From Glaciozyma antarctica PI12 (taxonomy: Eukaryota; Basidiomycota; Microbotryomycetes; Kriegeriales; Camptobasidiaceae), in contig KZ627149.1 of NCBI GenBank assembly GCA_002917775.1, positions 763,399-827,398 on the forward strand: a stretch of 64,000 bases of DNA, given 5' to 3'. Position 1 is the stretch's first letter. Each line of letters begins with the position of its first letter. Made by a program: the position numbers and the translations under genes. Shown here piece by piece: positions 10,108-20,788 of this stretch. The notes under the pieces were generated by a model. The model saw only the letters and a list, made by a program, of their open reading frames with translations, was not told the DNA's origin and searched no databases.

Positions 10108-13100
10108 ATGTCAGCAAGCAGCGCAACCTCTGCGCTCTTGAAGACCTTCACCGCCACCGCCACGGCAGGGATCGACTTCACCACGGCCTTCAGCCCGCTT
10201 GAGACTGGGAGGACTCTCCGCGCTGCCTCGATCCTTGATCCCTCCCATCCCGACCCCACGGCATTCAATTCGCATAAGTACGTGGGCGCGCTACGCTGCA
10301 TAAGCTGGAGGGGAGGAGGGACAGGGGCACCAAGACGTTCAACGCTAACCTCCCTCTCCTAGTCCCCTCGTCCTGTTCATCATCCAAGTTGCAAGCCTTC
10401 GCATTACCGTACGAGGGAGCCCTAGCTGAACCTGTTCGCAGTTCGTGATCATCGGCTTCGCTCGCATCTTGAACGTCCCTCTCTCAAAGCTTCGCCAACC
10501 TCGAGTTATTAGCGAGGTTCTCGGTGGAATCATCCGTACGTCCTTATTCCGCTGCGACGTGATTGTGCTGATTGCTGATCTCTCTGTCGCAGTGGGCCCG
10601 ACGGCGTTTGGCAGGATCCCTGGCTTCACCGAGCACATCTTCCCCGAGCCCAGCTTGCCGTTCCTAAACCTCGTTTCCGAGCTGGGCCTGGTGCTCTTCC
10701 TCTTCTTGGTCGGTCTCGAGTACGTCCTCTCCCTCTGCTTACTGAATTCGCGAGGGGATGGGCTGATGCGCGACAACGCAGGGTCGATTTTGCGCTATTT
10801 CGCAAAAACATGCGAGTCTCCCTCAGCGTTGCGGGAGTGGGAACGCTCATTCCCTTTGCGCTGGGAACGGCCGTCAGTGTGGGTCTATTCAACGAGTTTG
10901 TAGGAGAAGGGATCAAGTTGTGAGTTTGCCTTCGCTGCGATCAACGCGTCTTCTATCGCTGACTGCTCACAAACAGCGAACACTTCCTGCTCTTCATCGG
11001 CACCTCCATGTCCATTACAGGTACTCTCGTCTTCCCTAGCGTTTGCGTCCTTAGCCTCGCTGACTCCAGGCTATCCAGCTTTTCCGGTCCTCGCACGCAT
11101 CCTTACCGAACTCGACCTCCTCCGAGATCGGGTTGGCGTCGTGGTCCTCTCCGCAGGCGTAGCGAACGATGTGATCGGCTGGATCCTCCTTGCTCTCACC
11201 ATCGCTCTAGTCAATGCTGGCTCAGGATTGATCGTTCTCTACATCTTTCTCTGCACAATAGGATGGTGCGTTGATCTCGCTCAGGCGTCCTTCGTCTCCC
11301 CTGACTCTCTCCTTCAGGGCCCTCGCACTTTTCTTTATCATCCGCCCTTTGTTCCGGTGGGCGGCGCGCAAGACCGGCAGGTAAGCTCTTCATCTTGCTC
11401 GTCACGCAGTGCCGCAGAGCCGACGATCGCATTCGCAGCCTCGACGGGAACGGGCCTACTCAGAGCATCGTCTGCCTGTCGCTTATGCTGGTTCTCATGA
11501 GTGCTTGGGTAACTGACCAGATCGGAGTGTAAGTCTCGCGACCCCAGAACCCGTGAGCGTCGCTGACCTCGCTTCGCAGGAACGCCATTTTCGGTGAGTC
11601 GACCCGCGAAACGGGACGAGTAATCTACAGGGATTGACATCTCTCGCAGGTGGATTCCTGGCGGGATTGGTTCTTCCTCACGACCACGGCTTCGCCGCGC
11701 ATCTCACCGAAAAGATCGAGGTGCATCTGCGTTCGCCAGGTTCTTCGCTCTCCCTGAGGCTAACGTCGCATTCAGGACCTCGTTGTGACACTCTTCGTCC
11801 CCATCTACTTTGCCCTCTCCGGCCTTCGTACGAATTTGGGGCTGCTAAACAACGGGATTACTTGGGTGCGTTCTCGTCTCATCTCTTGAGCTTGAACGCT
11901 TGCTGACTCCTCACGCTCCCAGGCTTGGGCTATATGTGTCATCGTTGTGGCCTTTTCGGGCAAGTTTATTGGCGCTGCAGGAATGGCGAAGCTCAGCGGT
12001 TACTCTTGGCGAGAGAGTGGTGCTGTCGGCGCTTTGATGTGTGAGTTGCGTCTCGGAGCTGTCGATATCTCTCCTTGCTGACGATCACTTCGAACGCAGC
12101 GTGCAAAGGTATAATCTGGTTAGTGTTGACGTGGAGTGACCGTACTGATACGGATCTTTCGACGTCTATCAGGCTTAATCGAGGTACGTCGGTCGCTTGC
12201 TCTCCTCTCGCGAACGCTGCTCACGAACTAGCGCAGCTTATCGTCCTCAACATCGGCTTTACTGCTGGTATCATCACAGATCGCGTCTTTGCGATCTTCA
12301 TTCTCGAAGCTCTGTGAGTCGATCTCCCTTGCCAGCTCCTCTCGCAACTCTTGAGCTTCGCACCTCAGAACTTTGACGATCTTGACGACGCCTCTCACTC
12401 TCGCCTTCTACCCTCCTCACTTACGAACTCCGGCCGCCGTTATTGGGTCGGCACCGAAGGAGACTGGCGGCCCCGGCGACTTGGCCTCTTTAGACGGCAA
12501 GACGCGCTCGAGGTTCCTCGTCGTCCTCGAGAACATTGACAACCTCTCGGCTGGTGAGTTCGAGTTTCCTTTCATGCTCAACGTCTCTAATCATCTTGCT
12601 CGCAGCCATGATCTTCACGCGGCTCCTCGCTTCACCTCCAAAGTACACATCCGACGAAACAAACTCAAACTCCACAATCCAATCTCCCACCATCGACTCC
12701 TACACCGAGAAGCCCACCACTGCATCTCCAGCCACACTCAGTACATCTGCAGACGTTTCGATCGACGTCGTTCGCCTCGTCGAGCTCACGGATCGCACGT
12801 CGGCGGTCATGCAAGCGTCGGAAACGGAGGAGAACCTGCGTCGTGACCCTCTCGGCGTCCTATTTTCGACGTTTGCCTCCCTCAACGGCCTTCCCATTAC
12901 CTCGTCGTCCCTCGCCGTCATCCCCTACGTCTCCTTCCCGGAGTCCGTCGTCGGAAGAGCGCACGTCGTTTCGAGCGACTTCATCGTCGTCCCTTGGAAT
13001 CTCGGCAAGGCGGTCGCTGAGGAAAGCGGTGTTGCATCCCTCAGTGAGTCTTTCCATTCGCAAGCCGGCGTTCAGCTCGCTGACCTCTTTCTCTAGTCCC

Positions 13101-13923
13101 GAATCCCTTCGAGGCCCTCTTCGACCGTACGGTCGGCAAGCACAGCAGCCCCCAATACGCCTCGTTCGTTCGCCAGCTCTTCGCCGAAGCGAACACCGAC
13201 GTTGGGCTCTTCATCGATCGCGACCACCATCAGCCTACGTCCTCTAAGACCAAAGTCGGTCACGCCCACCTCTTCCTCCCCTTCCACGGTGGCGCCGACG
13301 ACCGCACTTGCCTCGACTTCGTCCTTCAGCTCGTTCAGGGCCACCGAGGAATCACGGCGACGGTCGTCCAGTTCACGCGCGCGCCGGAACCGACGAACGA
13401 GGACGAGACGAGCAAGATCGAGTCCAAGCTCAGCAGCGCCACCTCCTCCCCCGACATCCCCACCCTCCACCCCGCCCAGCTCACCGTCGACAGCCACAGC
13501 GGACGCGCGGGAGACACGATCTACCCAACTCAGCATCACGGCCTCGCGTCCGAGACGGCGGACGAGATCTCGCTCGAGCAGGCGAGGACGACGGTGGCGG
13601 AGCAGCGGCTCTCTATCTCCATCGAGGCGTGCCATACGGCGTTCCCACTTCGATCGTCGGTTTCGCGAGCGCGGGTCGCTGTGGCGGGGACGGAGTCGAG
13701 GTTCATCAGTGTCGTCGGGAGGGGGAGGAGGGACGCGGCGTCGCATCGCGTCGAGTCGGCGGAGTTGCTGAGCTCGCATTCGAGTAAACCTGGATCCCCG
13801 TCGCTCGCCGTACGGACGTCGTTGGGGGAGCTGGGGACGGCGCTGTTCGTGTCGGACGTTTCGAACAACGTGCTCGTTATTCAGAGCCGTGCGACGGGGG
13901 GAGTGAGGCAGAGAGACGTCTGA
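10108..13923 (+). CDS. KHA1: Kha1-type K+/H+ antiporter (CPA2 family)
   Basis: A cation:proton antiporter-2 protein with many short introns. The membrane domain reads [25 protein letters not shown]...[40 protein letters not shown] and [17 protein letters not shown], with the paired NDVIGW motif of the transport site. It continues with [16 protein letters not shown] and the [16 protein letters not shown] helix. A long hydrophilic C-terminal domain (about 400 residues, with a Ser/Thr-rich insert) follows, as in fungal Kha1, which sits in Golgi-like compartments and supports K+ and pH balance. The start at 10108 gives [20 protein letters not shown]. The GLIELIVLN region is built from two microexons of 9 and 11 nt (12100-12108, 12173-12183). 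Function is from family knowledge; transport was not tested. Confidence 0.92.
12100..12183 (+). other. Two consecutive microexons in the antiporter gene
   Basis: Exon 12100-12108 (cgtgcaaag, 9 nt) and exon 12173-12183 (gcttaatcgag, 11 nt) are separated by a GTATAA...CAG intron and flanked by GTGAGT...CAG and GTACGT...CAG introns. Together with the split codon before them they give S-C-K-G-L-I-E and keep the frame into LIVLNIGF. Confidence 0.85.
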
Positions 13924-14123
13924 GCAGGAGGTTCTGTACAGATTTGCACATAGGTCATAATAGCATAGTTCGTTTTGCAGCTTTTACGTCGGTGCGCGGC
14001 GGCTGGGAGTGCGTGGTGGTGGACCGGAGTCCGAGGCCAAGGACTTCAATCACTCGGGAAGAGCTTGCCCCGCGTGTCACTGCTCAAGCAGACCTCTCAC
14101 TCAAAGTTCTTTGCCATTGCAGG

Positions 14124-15040
14124 CTAGTCGTCGTATTCAAACAAATGCGGAACAATCCTCTGGATGCGAGGCAGAACTTCTCCCGTCCACAACCCCATCA
14201 AACCTGGATACGAGCCCGGCTTGCTCCACTTTTCGAATCTAAGCTTCGACCAGTAGTGCTCGAGGTGCGTGTTCGCGTGCTCGATCTCAGTCGGCGACAT
14301 TCCTCTCACCTCGGGTCGTGAGGAGGGCGGGAGAGAGAACGATGGTGTCCATGTTGAAGCTCGGAAGGCTGCGGAACAAAAAATGCAGCGCCATCAAGCC
14401 AATTCCGTGTCCTGGTTGAGCGGGAAATCATCAGCGTTAAACAGCGGCAGTCAGGAGAGGGAAGCGTATGGCGATAGGCGGGCTCGAGGAAGACTTCGTC
14501 GACGTACAAAAGGTCGCCTGTCACGCCAACAGGTCAGACGAGTCCTTTGCTCTCCGAAGAATCTGTACACGTGGAGAATCGTCCAACTGCTTGCACTCTC
14601 CTTCAGAAGTGAACAGCGTTGACGCCACCGTTCCGAGCTCCTCAGAGTCGATATCACAGATTTCCCTGATAGATCGGCATCAGCTTAGCGTATACCCAGC
14701 CTCACGCTGTGAAAAGGCTTACCACAAGTCACGTCCTGCGTTCATCAAGTCTCCAGCGAGCACGAGCTTCCCCCGAATGCAGCCAATCTTGGTCTCAACA
14801 TCCTCGTCCTCCTCGTCGGCAATCATGATGTCGGCGTAGATGGGTAGTACGTAGTCGCTCTCCTGCAAACGGAATCTCTGCGTGAGCTCAAGCAGCTGCC
14901 GCCGGGCAGGAGAGATCGCACCGCATCCGACGCTTCCCCATCCTGCGAGTCTGGCCTGCGATGTTGAGGACGAGATCTCCTTCGGGGAGCGGTGTTGCTG
15001 ACTGTTTGGGAACGTAGGGAAGGTGGGAAAGGCGGTACAT
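14124..15040 (-). pseudogene. GNAT-fold acetyltransferase gene, apparently damaged
   Basis: A minus-strand gene whose core is a GNAT domain: YVDEVFLEPAYR then RHGIGLMALHFLF, which together match the acetyl-CoA-binding R-x-x-G-x-G/A loop, then MDTIVLSPALL and a C-terminal EHANTHLEHYWSKLRF helix. Upstream is YVLPIYADIMIADEEDEDVE. Three irregularities stand out. The intron inside the acetyl-CoA loop (14412-14469) starts with AT where GT is expected. The frame steps once between SPALLTTR and GMSPTEIEH (about 14305). The first exon, from MYRLSHLPYVPKQ at 15040, also needs one step to reach the LELTQRFRLQES block. Either the gene is decaying or the sequence has errors. It starts 92 bp from the divergent prefoldin gene. 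Confidence 0.6.
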
Positions 15041-15132
15041 CGTAAGAGTGCGCAAGCAGATGGTGGGAGGAGGAAGAGAGACGGTCGACGAGTCTCGAGC
15101 TGTTCGCGTTCGTCTCTTCGTCTCCTGCCACC

Positions 15133-15860
15133 ATGTCTGTCTCAACAGCCTCAAAGCCGACGCCCAAAACCGCAGCACAAGCCCAACAGACCGAGCAGGG
15201 TACGGCATCCAGCTCCTCCCGCGAATACGAGCTGATCCCGTCGCGCAGAGCTCACCTCCATCTTCAGGGCGCGCCAAAGCGAGCTTCAGGCGCTGGTCAA
15301 CGTTGGTGTCTCTCTGCTACCCAGGGGACTTGCTGCTAACTCTCAATCACCTCTGCAGAAGATTGGCGAGCTCGAGCGCGAAGCGGAGGAGCATGTGTGG
15401 GTCTTCTCCCTCCACCTGCCCGACTACCGCTGAGCTACGTTGCAGGCTGGTGATTGAGACACTACGGGATGCGTTTGAGACGGAGCCTACGCGGAAGTGC
15501 TTTAGGCTAGTAGGCGGGGTTCTGGTGGAGCGGACGGTGGCGGACGTGCTGCCCGAGCTGGAGAGTCGGCTTCAGCAGGTGAGTTTGAGTGTCCCTGGAG
15601 GAGGAAGGGCAAGGGCTGATGAGAGTGTATTTGCAGATCAAGTCGATTATGGAGACGCTAATGAAGGAGTACAAGAAGAAGGTGCGTCGTTGAGGGAGCT
15701 TGGAGGGGGAGGGGAGCTGATGCGCTTTGTGCGTTGCAGGAGGTCGACTTTGGAGAGTGGCAGCGGGCGAACAATAGTGCGCTCGTTATGATGCGGGTAG
15801 CGAGGTGCTTGCTGACCGCGCCTGTCTTCTCTCTCGCAGTTGTTGTGAAGCAGCGATGAG
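15133..15860 (+). CDS. Prefoldin subunit 2
   Basis: Small beta-prefoldin. The start at 15133 gives MSVSTASKPTPKTAAQAQQ. After one intron the protein continues ELTSIFRARQSELQALVN, KIGELEREAEEHVLVIETL, then TRKCFRLVGGVLVERTVADV, the family's central hairpin, and ESRLQQIKSIMETLMKEYKK. The last exon gives NNIVVKQR and the stop at 15858-15860. Two coiled-coil arms flank the hairpin, and the length (about 120 residues) is normal. Prefoldin is the hexameric jellyfish-shaped chaperone that delivers nascent actin and tubulin to the CCT chaperonin in the cytosol. It has five to six exons, including a short 35-40 nt one, with usual GT-AG borders. Confidence 0.92.
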
Positions 15861-16354
15861 GAAGTGCAGTTGCGAATGGAAGCGGGTCTTTCTTCCTCTG
15901 CAGCTCGACAAGTCCGTCGAGACGAGTGACAACGGCTTCGAACGAAACGCCACAATGCTTCTCACTGCTCGTTTCGCTGCTGGAATGGCCGTGGAGCTCC
16001 CGTCCCGAGGGGGACCTTCCTGCTCCCGCTCTCTCTGGAGGTGCTTCAGCTGATCGCCTGCGCGTAGAACCTCGTTCGGTGAACATAGCCTCACTCCGAC
16101 TTTGGATTTCCAGCTGTTGTTCTGAGCGCCGCGAAACCAAACTGCTCTTCGCTAGCGAGCTCAACGCGCTTCGAGAACGCTCACCCGCCAATTTCCTTCG
16201 GCAGCATCCTCTCTCGCACCTGCTTAACTGTGCTTCTTAGCAGCCAGATTCGTCTCCATCTGGAGAGCAGCTCTACGTTGCCGGCGATGCGGTGGGCGCT
16301 GTCCAGCCGGTATCTCGTCTCGGTCGCCTCGATTTTTCTCCTGTCCGTCTCCAT
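15786..16354 (-). CDS. Possible small basic protein, structure uncertain
   Basis: From an ATG at 16354 the minus strand reads METDRRKIEATETRYRLDSA then RIAGNVELLSRWRRIWLLRS and VKQVRERMLPKEIG, which looks like a real amphipathic, coding-like N-terminus, ending at a GTGAGC donor near 16190. Two acceptors are possible. One continues EQQLEIQSRSEAMFTE; the other leads to SPNEVLRAGDQLKHLQRERE and a stop at 15786. Either way the 3' part would overlap the end of prefoldin on the other strand. I recognise no family. It may be a real gene or a chance open stretch between two plus-strand genes. Confidence 0.3.
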
Positions 16355-16645
16355 CCTATTATTCTTTGCACACCGAAGTAGATAAATTGGGACGCCAGCG
16401 CACGGCAAGAAATAAAAACAATCTCCTCAGTCGCTTCAAACGCGGCCGAGCCGGGCAATCTCCCCCACAGGTCCTTCCGCTCCCTGGCTTGCCTTGTTCC
16501 CAAACCGCGTACTTCTCTTCAAAGCACTTCGAGCGTAAGTTTTCTCATAGTCTGGAGGAACTCAGGCCTCCGACGACCCCCGCCTTTCCCCCTTCTACCC
16601 CACACATAGCAGCTGACGCCCGTCTCGTTTGCAGCCCTTTGTCAC
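16355..16645. other. Upstream region of the transhydrogenase gene
   Basis: About 290 bases precede the transhydrogenase start. A GTAAGT at about 16533 and a pyrimidine-rich CGTTTGCAG ending at about 16633 could be the borders of a 5' UTR intron. No coding frame is convincing here. Confidence 0.35.
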
Positions 16646-18882
16646 GATGCGACCCCGTAGGTCCAGGACCAGTACCCACAGGGAACGACACTCACGCCGT
16701 TCTGTACAGCTCTTGCTTCCCGCTCCGCCGTGCAGTCGCTCATGCGAGCAACGCACAAGACTCACTGCGGTTGCCCGGTGTGTTCCACCGTCGGCCATGC
16801 TCCGGCCGACATCTTTGCTGCTGCCAACGCCTTACGATCGGGAGGACGATCGAAGCAGACCACTGGAGCGAGGAGCTACGCTACGCCGGTCGATCTCGCA
16901 CCTCAGAAGGAGTACGCCTTCGAGGTCTCCGCTTCCAACTTGCGGTTTGGTGAGGGAGTAACGAGGGTGAGTTGATGCGGGCGGTAGATGGCAGGAAGTG
17001 AAGCTAATGGGACGAGCAGGAGGTCGGTATGGACTTCAAGAACCAGGGCGCGACCAAGGTTGGAGTCTACACGGACGCGACCGTCGCGAAGCTCCTCCCG
17101 ATGCAGATGGCGATCGAGTCGCTCGAGATGTCGGGGATCCCGTACGAGGTGTACGACAAGACCCGCGTGGAGCCCAACCAGGTCTCGTGAGTTCCACCGA
17201 AGCAGAAACCTCAGGGAGCAGGAGCTGACGCGCTGCGACCGGCTAGGTGGGAGGATGCGATCTCGTTCGCAAAGAAGCACGACTTCTCACACTTCCTGGC
17301 TGTGGGAGGTGGTTCCGTTATCGGTTCGTTCGTTCTCTCCGTGCTCAGAGAGCTTGGGCTGACTCCTCGTCCGCAGACACCTGCGTTCGTCCTCTCGTAC
17401 GAGCCCTTCGGGTTCTCAGCTCACTCGCTCCCTCGCTCCATAGAAAGTCGCCAACCTCTTTACGTGCTACCCTGATGCAGAGCTTCTCGACTTCGTGAAC
17501 GCTCCCGTCGGAAAGGGACTCCCCATCACGCGTGCTCTCCGCCCCCTCATCGCCGTCCCCACGACTGCTGGAACCGGATCCGAGGTGCGTCTATTTTCTC
17601 CGCTCCTATCATTCGGCGCTGACCTAATCGTTACTCTCAAGACCACCGGAACTGCCATCTTCGACTACAGCCCGCTTTCGGCCAAGACTGGAATCGCCAA
17701 CCGCTTCCTCCGCCCTCTCCTCGGTATCGTCGACCCTCTCAACACCGACTCCTGCCCTCGCGCGGTCCACATCTCCTCCGGTCTCGACGTGCTCTTCCAC
17801 GCTCTCGAGGTGAGCAGCTTGATTCTTATTCGGCTTTCGGAAGGCTAACCCTGCGCTTCACAGTCTTGGACTGCCATTCCTTACACCGAGCGAGTCCCCC
17901 GCCCTGCGAACCCCATTCTTAGGCCAGCGTACCAGGGCAGGAACCCCGTTTCAGATGTGTTTTCCGAGTGGGCGCTCAGGCAGACGGTCAAGTACCTGCC
18001 GAGGGTCGCTGCTGATGGTGGAGACAAGGAGGCGAAGGCGTCGATGCTGTTCGTCGTTCTCCCTGCACATCTAGATTGAATAAATACTGATGATATGCTA
18101 CAGTCTCGCTTCGACCTTTGCCGGTATCGGTGAGTCCCCTCACTCGTCGCTGCGAAACAGAACTGACGACCTCGCTTCCAGGATTCGGCAACGCGGGTGT
18201 CCATCTCTGCCACGGCATGTCGTACCCCATCTCCGGGCTCAACTACTCCAAGTCTCGCTACCAGCACCCCGGATACGTCGTCGACCACCCCATCGTCCCC
18301 GTACGTCCGCTTTCCACGTCGTTCTCGCTCTCGCTCTCGCTCACGAATCTTCACACAGCACGGAATTGCAGTCGCCCTTACCGGTCCCGCCGTGTTCAAC
18401 TTTACCGCGCCTTCCGCCCCCGACCGCCACCGCGCCGCCGCAGAGATCTTCAACGAGTTCCAGCCCGACGGAATCGATACCTCGCGCGTCAAAGATATCG
18501 ACATCGGTCCTACATCGGTCCTACGATCGCATTGCGCGCTTCCTCGTCGGACTCGACGTGCCTCGCGGACTGGCGGGGATTGGATACGGCGTGAGTTGCG
18601 GACTTGGGCAACGGGGGAAGTTGAGCTGACGCAGGACGCAGAACGCGGATGTCGCGGATTTGGTCAAGGGAACGCTGCCGCAGCGTCGTGTGTTGGACCT
18701 TGCTCGTGCGTTATTCCTTGCTAGTGAAAGCTACGTTGCTAATGACGCTGTCTTCTTGGACAGCCGGATTCACGGGCAACGATGGAACCGAGGACCTTTC
18801 GAGGATCATCGAGCATGCCAGTGAGTCCCTCGTCGCTCGCTCGCTCGACTAGAACTGACGGTGCTGCGCAGTGAAATTCTAA
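16646..18882 (+). CDS. Hydroxyacid-oxoacid transhydrogenase (ADHFE1/HOT, iron-type ADH family), mitochondrial
   Basis: Iron-dependent alcohol dehydrogenase-family protein with the HOT-type Cys-rich N-terminus ([20 protein letters not shown]). In order: [20 protein letters not shown], the nucleotide-binding [12 protein letters not shown] (split by an intron), [14 protein letters not shown], then [15 protein letters not shown] and [13 protein letters not shown], which supply the metal-ligand histidines. The C-terminus is [14 protein letters not shown] oxidises gamma-hydroxybutyrate to succinate semialdehyde while reducing 2-oxoglutarate, without a free cofactor, in mitochondria. The ATG at 16646 is followed after ten bases by an intron, giving [13 protein letters not shown], a plausible presequence. 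About ten introns, GT-AG, with short spacing. The family assignment is strong; the substrate comes from orthology. Confidence 0.9.
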
Positions 18883-19039
18883 GCTCGTCGGCCGCTGGCA
18901 ATGGTGTGTTGATAGTGATACGGGAACTGCAAAGGACAAGATCCTCGCACACCGAGCGGAGCCACGAGAGAGCGCACATCCTGAGCGAGGCGAGAACCTC
19001 TTTTGTTTTGCACTCGATTCTACAACGGCAGATATATCC

Positions 19040-20647
19040 CTATGCGGCGACAGCCGTCTGCTCCTCCCTCCGTTCGCGCACCTCGATCGCGCCCTGTCCG
19101 GCACCTCCATCGACCTGCAGTCCCTTGGCGACGCTATCGAGGATCGAGTCGAGCGAGGTCCTCCAGCCCTCGAGACGACCTTGGAGCTGAGTCCAGTGCG
19201 CGGGGGTGAAGGAGCGGGGTGCGGCGCGGGTGACGTGGAAGGAGAGGAGGGGTTGGGAGAGGCGACCGGAGATGAGGGACGCGCGGATCGCTGGAGAGAA
19301 GGGTTAGTGAGAGTTCGTGAGAGGGGGGACGCGAGACGTACCATCGATAACCCAAGTCTCGACCTCCTCGCCGTCGTCACTCTCCGCCTTGGAGAGCCTC
19401 AACGCCTGAGCGATCTCGGCGTAGCTAACGAGCTCGCCAACCTTCTTGCTGCACAGCTCCGCGAGCGCCAAAAGGCGGAGCTTGCGCTCAAGCTGGTCCT
19501 TCTCGAGCTTCTGCTCCGCGAGGACCTGCGCGTTGTCGACGGCAAACTTTTCGAACACCTCGACGTCTCCGGACTGGAAGATGGCGAGGAGCTGCGCGAG
19601 GGCGGGGACCGACGGCGCGGCGAGGGAGGAGAGGGTCGAGAAATCGAAGACGTCGGGGAGGGCGAGGGAGAGGACGATGAGCTGGCTCACGAGGGCCGCG
19701 GCGGACGAGGAGGGGGTGATGGCCTTGTCGGAGGCGGCGGACGGGGTGGAGAGGTGGGCGAGGAGGATCGACCGTGCTTCCGCCTTCTTCGAGCGCGAGG
19801 CGAGGGCGGCGACGATGGTGGAGACGGCAGCATTGCCCTCCTCCTCTCCTGGGGTACCGAGGCCGAATCCCCACAGGGTGAGCCACGACTCGAGGTGCTC
19901 AAGGGCAGGGCGGATGACGGGGAAGTCCTCGTTCGAGGCGGCAAAGGAGATGAGCTTGAGGAGGACGGTAAGGCGGAGGGAGGAGGGGGTGGAAGACTCG
20001 GATGAAGGGTTGGGGAGGGCGTTGAAGAGGGTCGCGACGGCGGCGTAACGCGCCGAGAGGGAAGGGAGGGCGGTGCGGTCGGCGTTGAAGGCGAGGGTGT
20101 CGGTAAAGGAGAGGAGGAGGGTGGAGAAGTCGGGGTGAGAGGGGGCGAACGAGGTGAGGATCAAGGAGAGTATCAGGTTGGTGAAGCCCTCAAACTCCTT
20201 GTCGCTGCCCGCGATGCGGAGCGAACGCACACTCGCGACGAGGTCCTTGACGACCTTCCGCTTGGCCTCCCGCACCTCCTCAGTCTCCTCGGGCACCTCC
20301 TTCTTCTCGTCCTCCTCCTCCTTGTCCTCTTCCTCCTCCTCACCGGCGGCCTCTGCTGACGCTGTTGGTGCTGCGAGCTTGGCGGCGTTGGTGAACTGGG
20401 AGATGTACGAGACGCGTACGTTCTCAGGTCGGGAGCGCGCGATCAAGGTGACGGCTTCGTTGACCTGGTAGAGTGACGGAGAGAGGGTGGTTAGCATGGC
20501 GCGACGACGAGAACAAAAAAGCGGCGGGGAGGAGCTGGTGGAAGGACGGACCTGCTCGTCAAAGACTGGGTCAACGGAGACGAAGAAGGCGGCTCCATGG
20601 GGAGTGGTGAAGTCGTCCTGGAAGGCGAGCGAGCTCTGCGTAGCCAT
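19040..20647 (-). CDS. Translation initiation factor eIF3 subunit m
   Basis: PCI-domain protein. The start at 20647 gives MATQSSLAFQDDFTTPHGAA. After one intron it continues VNEAVTLIARSRPENVRVSY, then an acidic low-complexity insert, then helical repeats (TVLLKLISFAASNEDFPVIR, LESWLTLWGFGLG) and the PCI winged helix, with LAELCSKKVGELVSYAEIAQ and ETWVIDGAIRASLISGRLSQ. The C-terminal helix is HWTQLQGRLEGWRTSLDSIL and the stop is at 19040-19042. eIF3m is part of the octameric PCI/MPN core of eIF3 on the 40S ribosome. The gene is head-to-head with eIF3f, 141 bp apart, which suggests co-regulation of two partners of one complex. Confidence 0.93.
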
Positions 20648-20788
20648 CGTTGTCTTGGCCTGGGGAGGGAGTTGGTTGCTGGAGAGGAGCAGCGAGTCGA
20701 TGAAAAGACTTCAACGACGGCCACGCTTTTGTTCAGCTCTCTCCTCGACTCGCCTCACCACTCTAGACAGCATTCGAACCAGCCCAGC
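20648..20788. promoter_or_regulatory. Shared divergent promoter of eIF3m and eIF3f
   Basis: Only 141 bp separate the start codons of two eIF3 core subunits on opposite strands, so both 5' UTRs and promoters must overlap here. No obvious TATA box is visible. Bidirectional control is inferred. Confidence 0.6.

Noticed and set aside
19181-20005. Long plus-strand frame rich in Gly/Glu/Arg opposite eIF3m
   Set aside because: Complement of a conserved PCI-domain exon; composition is what antisense of Leu/Ala/Pro codons gives.
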